From an uncultured Anaerolineales bacterium (GTDB lineage Bacteria; Chloroflexota; Anaerolineae; UBA4142), in the NCBI GenBank assembly GCA_903825565.1, contig CAIKBD010000528.1, positions 1-38,111 on the forward strand: a stretch of 38,111 nt of DNA, written 5' to 3'. Of the stretch, positions 32,651 through 38,111 are shown piece after piece. The notes beneath the pieces are model-generated. The model searched no databases. It saw only the letters and a program-made list of their open reading frames with translations, and was not told the DNA's origin. Position numbers and translations under genes: made by a program. Position 1 is the stretch's first letter. Each line of letters opens with the position of its first letter.

Positions 32651-33184
32651 CTATCGAATCGGCACGCCGAAGCTATAACTAACGCGATATGTGTTGGGCA
32701 AGCCAAATCGTCCAAAGCCGGGAAGCGACATTCTGCTACTAAAGGTTTCAACACTGTAGTAAACGGTTACGGTAATGGGGCATCCAATTTCAAGGCGGGT
32801 GGGGCATGCCGTTGTGGTTGGTCCCAGTGCCGGGCGATTGATCGTCAAAGTGTGTTGATCGATGATTTGTCCTTCGCGCAACGGTTCGCCGATGACGACT
32901 AGAATTTCGTCGTTGACGCGTTTGACGTACTCGTTCCACACTGTACTGCCGTTGCCGTACGCGTTACCATCGTTCGCCGAGTTGGTCAATTCAGGGTGCA
33001 TCGAAGCAAAGATCGCACCTTCGCGCGTCGCGTTGACAAGCGAAATATACGAGCCAAAAATAATGCCCATCTCGATTAAGGCGAGCACCAGCATAATCAA
33101 AAATGGAAAGGCGACCGCCATTTCGACCATGCTTTGGCCGGTGGAATATAGATTTCCGTGTGCGAAGCGCCGATACAGTTTCAC
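32651..33184 (-). CDS. TadE/TadF-like pseudopilin
   Basis: A 177-residue TadE-type protein with STGQSMVEMAVAFPFLIMLV near the start (cleavage after Gly of TGQS), a single membrane helix, and a tail with a cysteine pair (about 130-140). GTG 33184 is chosen: GGAG at 33193-33196 is eight bases upstream, and a promoter predicted at 33216-33244 would start transcription just before it, whereas the ATG at 33214 has no ribosome site. It is the first gene after the flp terminator. Confidence 0.85.
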   Translation of the reverse strand: MKLYRRFAHGNLYSTGQSMVEMAVAFPFLIMLVLALIEMGIIFGSYISLVNATREGAIFASMHPELTNSANDGNAYGNGSTVWNEYVKRVNDEILVVIGEPLREGQIIDQHTLTINRPALGPTTTACPTRLEIGCPITVTVYYSVETFSSRMSLPGFGRFGLPNTYRVSYSFGVPIR

Positions 33185-33215
33185 ACGCTTTGCTCCAAGT
33201 GCGATTACGAACATC

Positions 33216-33244
33216 ACTTTAACGCATTTCAAGAGGTTTGACAA
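33216..33244 (-). promoter_or_regulatory. Predicted promoter of the pseudopilin block
   Basis: Minus strand TTGTCA (33239-33244), 17-base spacer, TAAAGT (33216-33221). The -35 box is the same as that of the cpaB operon. Start near 33209, leaving a leader of about 25 bases. Confidence 0.4.
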
Positions 33245-33279
33245 GGGGGGTGCGAAGGTGGGTGCCAAGTTTGATTGTA

Positions 33280-33314
33280 AAGGGGGTTAAGAGACGATCC
33301 TCCTTAACCCCCTT
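33280..33314 (-). terminator. Terminator or attenuator after flp
   Basis: Twelve-base stem AAGGGGGTTAAG (33280-33291) with 33303-33314, loop of 11. On the minus strand the stem ends in CCCCCTTT and an A/T-rich stretch. It would separate the abundant pilin message from the minor pilins. Confidence 0.6.
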
Positions 33315-33363
33315 GGGTGACAAACAATAAATGGAAAGCTTGTCAATGAATGGATTGTGGCGA

Positions 33364-33386
33364 GGACCCTATCTGGGATAGGGCCC
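33364..33386 (-). other. Hairpin just after flp
   Basis: Ten-base stem 33364-33373 with 33377-33386 and a three-base loop. The single A-C mismatch on the plus strand becomes a G-U pair in minus-strand RNA, so the structure is complete only in the flp transcript. No U-run; probably a 3'-end stabiliser. Confidence 0.5.
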
Positions 33387-33414
33387 AAGATTGGCTAGAT
33401 AGGAGTCGTTGAAC

Positions 33415-33567
33415 CTACGTTCCCGTCAAACCACTGGTGACACGACTAAAGATGTTGGCGATCTGGGGTCCCAGCAAAGCCAGGATGGCAATAACGACGA
33501 TAGCCACCAAAACGAGGATCAACGCATACTCGACCAAGCCCTGACCTTCTTCACGTGGCAGATACAT
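33415..33567 (-). CDS. flp: Flp-type major pilin (50 residues)
   Basis: A very short gene read as MYLPREEGQGLVEYALILVL followed by a helix rich in Val, Ile, Ala and Leu and a ten-residue Ser/Thr/Gly tail. GQGLVEYALIL is the Flp pilin signature: prepilin peptidase cuts after Gly8, and the Glu and Tyr at mature positions 5 and 6 are conserved in Flp pilins. The tail SRVTSGLTGT is short, as in other Flp pilins. GGAGGTG seven bases before the ATG is a strong ribosome site and a promoter lies at 33618-33646. Two hairpins follow the stop. It would form the pilus fibre of the Tad machine encoded on either side. Confidence 0.93.
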   Translation of the reverse strand: MYLPREEGQGLVEYALILVLVAIVVIAILALLGPQIANIFSRVTSGLTGT

Positions 33568-33617
33568 GTTTTTCACCTCCCTTCCTTGATGTGATTTTCT
33601 TTCCTTAACCTGACGCT

Positions 33618-33646
33618 ATTATATACCAAGAAGATGGAAACTGCAA
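33618..33646 (-). promoter_or_regulatory. Strong predicted promoter of flp
   Basis: Minus strand TTGCAG (33641-33646), 17-base spacer, consensus TATAAT (33618-33623); start near 33611, leader about 44 bases. The same TTGCAG box is used by the kinase promoter at 36247-36275. Confidence 0.7.
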
Positions 33647-33660
33647 TAGGAGTAGAGTAC

Positions 33661-34716
33661 TCAACCGGTGGGTAATTCGACGCGGACTTTGGTTCCCCGC
33701 CCCGTTCCGCTTTGAAATTGAATCTTGCCGCCCAGCATTTGGATGCGTTTTTCCAAATTTGCCAAGCCCGAACTGCCGCGTTGCCGCGCCGCATTTAGAA
33801 CGGATTCAACATCAAAGCCACTCCCATCGTCTTCTACGGTGACGATGGCTGGATCGTTTTGCAAATCCAATGTAACTTGGAGACGCGAGGCATGCGCGTG
33901 GCGCAAAGCGTTGTTCATCAACTCTTGCACGGAGCGAAAGACGGCGACTTCGACATACGAGGGCATGGCAAGTTCACCCTGGGTTGCCAGATGCGTAGGC
34001 AGACGGTTTTTGCTTTCAAAGGTCTGCACGTACCGTTTGAGTGTGGGCATCAGACCCAGATCGTCCAACATCATCGGGCGCAGATCAAAAATAAAATCGC
34101 GGACGCGTTGAAAGGTGGCGTTGGCGGCGGTTTTCAAATTACCCAGCTCGGCGCGGGCGCGGGTTTGATCGGTATCGAACAAGCGCTCGACGATTTCGGC
34201 TTGCAGGATCAGATTCGTGAGCGATTGCGCGGGCCCATCGTGCATTTGGCGGGCGAGGTGCTGGCGTTCGACTTCTTGCGCTTCGATGATTTGAATGATG
34301 GATTGCTGATCCACGCTGGGTGTGCCCTCGCCGCTAACAAGCACGGAGGACGACGCTTCGGCGAGTTGCCGCCCGATGGCGCTAATGCGATCCAATTGTC
34401 CACGGTATCGTTGCAAGACGCGCTGTTTATTTTGCAACTGCTCCAACTGGTTCCGCATCATAAACAAGCGCATCTGCGCGTCGTGGACGCCGGCGTAGGT
34501 GTGTTTGATTTCCTCGCGTGGGTACGAATCGAGATTGGCTTCCAACTGTCGAACGCGCGAAGCCATATCGGTTTGCCGTTGTTGGAGTTTATCAATTTCC
34601 CCGTTGGTCTGCTTGATGAGGATTTCGATTTCGCGCGCTTCGTTTTCGATCTGCGTGCGCTCTTTTTCCGCATCTTCCGCCATTTGCAAGGGATCGGGTA
34701 TGACTGGGGTTGGCAT
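33661..34716 (-). CDS. Cytoplasmic histidine kinase with coiled coil (DegS/NarX type)
   Basis: A 351-residue kinase with no membrane segment. Residues about 13-120 form a long coiled coil as in DegS. The HisKA_3 dimerisation helix has HLARQMHDGPAQ with phosphorylated His159. The ATPase domain has FRSVQELMNNALRHA (N box), EDDGSGFD (G1) and GSSGLANLEKRI (G2). The partner is probably the NarL-type regulator encoded 54 bases upstream. A second target could be the receiver domain of the TadZ-like protein. It lies directly before the flp promoter, which suggests pilin control. Confidence 0.9.
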   Translation of the reverse strand: MPTPVIPDPLQMAEDAEKERTQIENEAREIEILIKQTNGEIDKLQQRQTDMASRVRQLEANLDSYPREEIKHTYAGVHDAQMRLFMMRNQLEQLQNKQRVLQRYRGQLDRISAIGRQLAEASSSVLVSGEGTPSVDQQSIIQIIEAQEVERQHLARQMHDGPAQSLTNLILQAEIVERLFDTDQTRARAELGNLKTAANATFQRVRDFIFDLRPMMLDDLGLMPTLKRYVQTFESKNRLPTHLATQGELAMPSYVEVAVFRSVQELMNNALRHAHASRLQVTLDLQNDPAIVTVEDDGSGFDVESVLNAARQRGSSGLANLEKRIQMLGGKIQFQSGTGRGTKVRVELPTG

Positions 34717-34770
34717 TTTACATCACCAAAATCGGCGGGGGCAGTTCCGCCGGAAAATATACAGTTGAAT

Positions 34771-35550
34771 TTAGCGCGCGTCCTGTAAACGGATCCAGCC
34801 GCGCCGCAACGCATAAACTGCGGCTTGTGTGCGATCATTCACTGCCAGTTTTCGCAGAATCGAGGTCATGTGGTTCTTGACAGTTTGCCGACTGATCCCA
34901 AGTTGTTGCGCAATTTCCTTATTGCTTTTGCCGCGTGTGATGCACGTGAGGATTTCCATCTCGCGTGCCGACAAGGGTTGGAAGGCAAACTCCGGGCTTT
35001 CACCGCTTGTGGTGGGCATCTGTTCAAATTGGTTGAGTAACCATGTGGCGACCTGGGGCTTGGCGAGCACGGAATCGTTCAGTACATAATTGCCGGCGCT
35101 GACTTGATGAATCGAGCGGATCAATTCCTGGGGATCGACATCTTTGGGAAAGTACGCGGATGCGCCGGAACGAATCGCGTGTAACATTTGCTCGTCGTCG
35201 TGGTACGCCGTGAGAATGATCACGGCAATATCACTGCGCGCGGCAGTCAATTCGCGGGTGGCTTGCAAGCCATTCATGTTCGGTAGGTTCACGTCCATCA
35301 AAATAACCTGGGGTTGGAGCGCGCGCGCTTGCTCGATGGCTTCTTGCCCGTTGGCGGCTTCACCCGCAATTTCCAAATCCTTTTCCAGTTCCAGTACGCG
35401 CCGCAACCCGGCGCGAAAGAGGGGATGATCATCCACGATCATCACGCGCACCTTCGGCGGCAGCACTTTCTTTTTGCGGAGGGCGGGGGGCTTGCTGGTT
35501 GGTTTGGTGGTTGACGTTTTGGAACTTGATTTTGCGTTTTGCGTTTTCAT
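34771..35550 (-). CDS. NarL/FixJ-family response regulator
   Basis: A 259-residue regulator: basic, Ser/Thr/Lys-rich N-terminal tail (1-33), receiver (34-155) with D40, D41 and phospho-acceptor D86 in LMDVNLP and a switch threonine in ILTAYH, then a LuxR-type helix-turn-helix (about 190-255, LSAREMEILTCITRGKSNKE and QTVKNHMTSILRKL). The basic tail is unusual for the family. It lies between two histidine kinases, 8 bases after the first and 54 before the second, and upstream of flp; control of the pilin promoter is the simplest guess. Confidence 0.93.
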   Translation of the reverse strand: MKTQNAKSSSKTSTTKPTSKPPALRKKKVLPPKVRVMIVDDHPLFRAGLRRVLELEKDLEIAGEAANGQEAIEQARALQPQVILMDVNLPNMNGLQATRELTAARSDIAVIILTAYHDDEQMLHAIRSGASAYFPKDVDPQELIRSIHQVSAGNYVLNDSVLAKPQVATWLLNQFEQMPTTSGESPEFAFQPLSAREMEILTCITRGKSNKEIAQQLGISRQTVKNHMTSILRKLAVNDRTQAAVYALRRGWIRLQDAR

Positions 35551-35558
35551 AGTGCCTC

Positions 35559-36239
35559 TTAGTTGCCTGAGCGGTGTGCTGTTCGCAACGGAGCGTTTAA
35601 GATTACGCGCACACCTTTGCCCGGTTCTGAAAAGACTTGGAGCGTGCCGCCCAACAATTCCGCGCGGTCGCGCATGACGACGAAACCCAGCCGGCGTCCC
35701 GGCACGATCCCGCGCGTGCGATCAAAGCCCTGCCCGTTGTCGGCAATGGTCAGCGCGAGTTGCTCGGCGTTGCGCGCATAGCGTAGTTCGACGCGCGTGG
35801 CACGGGCATGTTCACGTACGTTATCTAATGCTTCTTGCACGATTCGAAAAATTGCCGTTTCCATCGTGGTCGGGAAACGTTCGGTCACGTCTGCCCACCC
35901 GATCCGCTCGACGTGAATTCCCGTTTGTTTGGCAAACGTTGTGAGGTACTTGTCCAGACTGATCCACAGTCCCATCTCACTTAACAGGGGCGGTTGCAAT
36001 TCGGCGATCAGCGTGCGTAGTTCCGCCAAACCCGCGTTCAATTCCTGGTGCAGGGCTTCCAACCCAGTGCGCGCTAGCGCGGGTTGCGTGTCCATCAATT
36101 CCAAGCAGGATTCGATTTCGAGCACAGCGTTGGCAAGGAGTTGGGCTGGGTGATCATGAAGCAAGCGCGCAAGGCGCGCGCGTTCTTCTTCTTGGGTTTG
36201 AACGGCAAGGGCTTTTGCCAGTCCGGTCATCTCTGCCAT
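35559..36239 (-). CDS. Small cytoplasmic histidine kinase (NarX type, no sensor)
   Basis: A 226-residue kinase made almost only of the transmitter. The HisKA_3 motif RLLHDHPAQLL has His28, the N box is FRIVQEALDNVREHA and the G1 box DNGQGFD. There is no membrane segment or sensory domain, so the input must come from a partner protein or from the cytoplasm. ATG 36239 is preferred because the domain starts there; the longer frame begins in the MITE-proximal DNA. A promoter (36247-36275) places the transcript start at or next to this ATG, so the message may be leaderless. It heads the kinase-regulator-kinase-flp run. Confidence 0.88.
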   Translation of the reverse strand: MAEMTGLAKALAVQTQEEERARLARLLHDHPAQLLANAVLEIESCLELMDTQPALARTGLEALHQELNAGLAELRTLIAELQPPLLSEMGLWISLDKYLTTFAKQTGIHVERIGWADVTERFPTTMETAIFRIVQEALDNVREHARATRVELRYARNAEQLALTIADNGQGFDRTRGIVPGRRLGFVVMRDRAELLGGTLQVFSEPGKGVRVILNAPLRTAHRSGN

Positions 36240-36246
36240 CAACCTC

Positions 36247-36275
36247 AGTATAACAAAAAACGGCGGAGACTGCAA
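36247..36275 (-). promoter_or_regulatory. Predicted promoter of the kinase operon
   Basis: Minus strand TTGCAG (36270-36275), 17-base spacer, TATACT (36247-36252). The expected start is 36239-36240, that is at the ATG itself. The MITE-like element begins 16 bases upstream of the -35 box. Confidence 0.6.
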
Positions 36276-36282
36276 GGGAGCG

Positions 36283-36418
36283 AAAACATTGGGGTGTGCG
36301 TTCAAGCTTTGGATCATTGCGGTAGAACACGGACGCCGTTCCGCGCCGGCGGTACCGCACGCTCCGGCGAGCGTGTCCTACATCGTCAACCAGAAATTTG
36401 ACGCACACCCAAAACATT
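36283..36418. mobile_element. MITE-like element with 8-bp target duplication
   Basis: AAAACATT at 36283-36290 is repeated at 36411-36418. Between them lies a 120-base element whose ends are inverted copies: GGGGTGTGCGTTCAA at the left, and GGGTGTGCGTCAAA read inwards from the right. The middle is a large imperfect palindrome centred on GGTACC (near 36351), including a perfect CACGCTC/GAGCGTG hairpin. There is no coding capacity, so it would have been moved by a transposase in trans. It lies between the promoters of two divergent genes. Confidence 0.75.
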
Positions 36419-36440
36419 GCGTGCGCGCGGAATTAGCGCA

Positions 36441-36469
36441 TTGACTCTTTGGCGGGCGTGCAATATACT
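36441..36469 (+). promoter_or_regulatory. Predicted promoter of the glycosyltransferase gene
   Basis: TTGACT (36441-36446), 17-base spacer, TATACT (36464-36469); start near 36476. GGGGGAGG at 36491-36498 is the ribosome site for the ATG at 36504. Confidence 0.65.
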
Positions 36470-36503
36470 GAGGGCAACCGGGTCTTTCGAGGGGGAGGCT
36501 TGA

Positions 36504-38024
36504 ATGAACGCGTTTCGCGCTGGGCGCACAATTTTGTTCGGTGATACGGGTATCCTCGTTTGGCTTGCGCTCGCCAAACTGATTTTTCATCTGTTCACGA
36601 ACGGCGCGTACGGGTTTCATCGCGACGAGTTGCAATTGCTCGAAGATGCGCGCTATCTCGACTGGGGCTATGTCGCGTATCCGCCGGTCACGCCGTTCCT
36701 CGCGCGAATCGCGCGCGAGTTGTTTGGACCCTCGCTGGTCGGCGTCCGTTTGTTCGCCGCGCTGTCCCAAAGCATCGCGCTCGTCGTTGCCGGCTTGATC
36801 GCGCGCGAACTGGGCGGCAAACGTTCTGCCCAAATCCTCGCGGCGATGCTGGTTGCCATCACGCCGGTTTCGCTTTCGATGAGTTCGATGCTGATGTACG
36901 TCGCGTTCGATTATCTCTGGTGGGTGCTGATCGCGTACCTGACGATCCGCCTGTTAAAATCGAACGATGCGCGCTGGTGGCTGGGCATCGGCGCAGTGAT
37001 CGGCGTTGGGATGATGACCAAAACCACGATGGCGTTTTTCGTCGTCGGCATTGTCGTTGGCGTGCTCCTCACCGCGACGCGGCAACACCTAAAAAGCAAA
37101 TGGCTGTGGCTAGGTGTCGCGCTGTCGCTTTTGATTTTTCTGCCGAACCTGGTGTGGCAAATCCAGCACCAGTTCGTCTCGCTCGAATTTCTCGGCAGTA
37201 TCCACGAACGCGATGTGCGAATCGGGCGCACGAAAGATTTTCTGCCCGATCAATTGCTCACCTCTGCGCACCCGTTCACGATTCCGTTTTGGATCGCCGG
37301 TTTGGCGTTTTACGTCTTGTCCGCCGGCAAACGCTATCGCCTGATCGCCTGGATGGCGTGCGTGCCGTTCGCGCTGTTTTGGCTGGCGCAGGGGCGCGGC
37401 TATTACACGGGCCCGATCTATCCGATGTTGTTGGCGGCGGGTGCGGCGCGGTTTGAATCCTGGGTCGCCACGTTGACGCGCGGCTGGGCGCGCGCGGCGC
37501 AAGCGATGGTGTGGGGAGTGATCGTGCTGGGGGGCGTGCTCATCGCGCTGATTGCTTTGCCGCTCGCGCCGATCCAGTCCGCGCTGTGGACGACGGTCAG
37601 CGACATCAACGGCGAATTTCGTGAGCAACTCGGCTGGGAAGAGTTGACGCAAGCGGTCGCCGAAATTTATACCGGTTTGCCAGCGAACGAAAAACCGCGC
37701 GCGGGGATTCTCGCCGGCAATTACGGCGAAGCGGGTGCGCTCAATTGGTACGGCGGCGCGTATGGTTTGCCGCGCGCGATCAGCGGCATCAATTCGTTTT
37801 GGTTGCGCGGGTACGGTGCGCCGCCGCCCGAAACGCTCGTCGTCGTAGGCGTGGATGCGCCGTATCTCCATTCAAAATTTCAAGCGTGCGTTGTTGCCGG
37901 GCGCATTACGAATCGGTACAACGTGCTGAACGAAGAGACGCGCGATCATCCGACGATCTATGTGTGTCGCGGCTTGCGCCAAACCTGGGATGAATTTTGG
38001 AGCCAGTTCCGGTATTTCGGCTAA
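36504..38024 (+). CDS. GT-C glycosyltransferase of the PMT/ArnT (family 39) type
   Basis: A 506-residue integral membrane protein with about nine to eleven helices in residues 15-355 and a C-terminal soluble part of about 145 residues. The first external loop has YGFHRDELQLLEDARYLDWG, in which the Asp-Glu pair corresponds to the catalytic acidic residues of GT-C enzymes, followed by YPPVTPFLARI. Such enzymes move a sugar from a polyprenyl-phosphate carrier to protein or lipid on the outer face. Acceptor and sugar are unknown. The surface proteins in this window, with their long Thr-rich linkers, would be natural O-glycosylation substrates, but this is only a guess. Confidence 0.85.
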   Translation: MNAFRAGRTILFGDTGILVWLALAKLIFHLFTNGAYGFHRDELQLLEDARYLDWGYVAYPPVTPFLARIARELFGPSLVGVRLFAALSQSIALVVAGLIARELGGKRSAQILAAMLVAITPVSLSMSSMLMYVAFDYLWWVLIAYLTIRLLKSNDARWWLGIGAVIGVGMMTKTTMAFFVVGIVVGVLLTATRQHLKSKWLWLGVALSLLIFLPNLVWQIQHQFVSLEFLGSIHERDVRIGRTKDFLPDQLLTSAHPFTIPFWIAGLAFYVLSAGKRYRLIAWMACVPFALFWLAQGRGYYTGPIYPMLLAAGAARFESWVATLTRGWARAAQAMVWGVIVLGGVLIALIALPLAPIQSALWTTVSDINGEFREQLGWEELTQAVAEIYTGLPANEKPRAGILAGNYGEAGALNWYGGAYGLPRAISGINSFWLRGYGAPPPETLVVVGVDAPYLHSKFQACVVAGRITNRYNVLNEETRDHPTIYVCRGLRQTWDEFWSQFRYFG

Positions 38025-38054
38025 ACGCGCCCGCGCCGGAAAATGCTAACGCGT

Positions 38055-38106
38055 AAGGGCGAAGCGTTTTTTCGCAAAAGTTCAAGCGAAAAAACGCTTC
38101 GCCCTT
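38055..38106. repeat. Perfect 21-bp hairpin at the window end
   Basis: AAGGGCGAAGCGTTTTTTCGC (38055-38075, given here as the arm) pairs perfectly with 38086-38106 around a ten-base loop. It may be a dispersed palindromic repeat or a terminator of the glycosyltransferase gene; no clear U-run follows within the window. Confidence 0.6.
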
Positions 38107-38111
38107 TGGAA

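Overview
The window looks like chromosomal DNA of a GC-rich, monoderm-like bacterium, most plausibly a Chloroflexota (Anaerolineae-type) lineage. This is inferred from several things together: secreted proteins with long Thr-Pro linkers and FLPL motifs, a Tad/Flp pilus locus with no secretin, an MscL carrying a C-terminal zinc ribbon, and many GC-rich hairpin repeats between genes. No rRNA, tRNA, CRISPR array or complete insertion sequence was seen.

Left part (1-7.8 kb, + strand): the last codons of an unidentified gene, a repeat-filled gap, murA (with Asp at the fosfomycin-target cysteine position), then three secreted or surface genes: a predicted secreted protein of unknown function, a multi-domain lipoprotein, and a membrane-anchored protein with thrombospondin type-3 repeats. 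The gaps after murA and after the first two surface genes each hold a copy of the same inverted-repeat element.

Middle part (7.8-20.8 kb): a decayed toxin-antitoxin pair; an orphan ParA with a proline-rich membrane partner; a small lipoprotein; a four-gene signalling operon (OmpR-type regulator, histidine kinase, ECF sigma factor, zinc-binding anti-sigma); an acyl-CoA dehydrogenase and acyl-CoA ligase pair; an mscL gene interrupted by a nonsense codon; a nucleotidyltransferase-like gene; and a long-form ribosome hibernation factor.

Right part (20.0-36.3 kb, mostly - strand): a Tad/Flp pilus locus in two transcription blocks. One block is cpaB, a tadZ/cpaE-like gene, tadA, tadB, tadC, a DUF192 gene and comF, driven by a divergent promoter near 26.8 kb. 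The other block is two histidine kinases and a NarL regulator, then a 50-residue Flp pilin (33415-33567) with its own promoter and terminator, two TadE-like pseudopilins, a TadG-like protein with a von Willebrand A domain and a Kelch-propeller protein. Between the blocks, on the opposite strand, is a Thr/Pro-repeat surface protein with an LPxTG-like tail. The presence of comF in the pilus operon suggests Flp-pilus-dependent DNA uptake. The window ends with a 120-bp MITE-like insertion that has an 8-bp target duplication, a GT-C (PMT family) glycosyltransferase gene and a perfect 21-bp hairpin.
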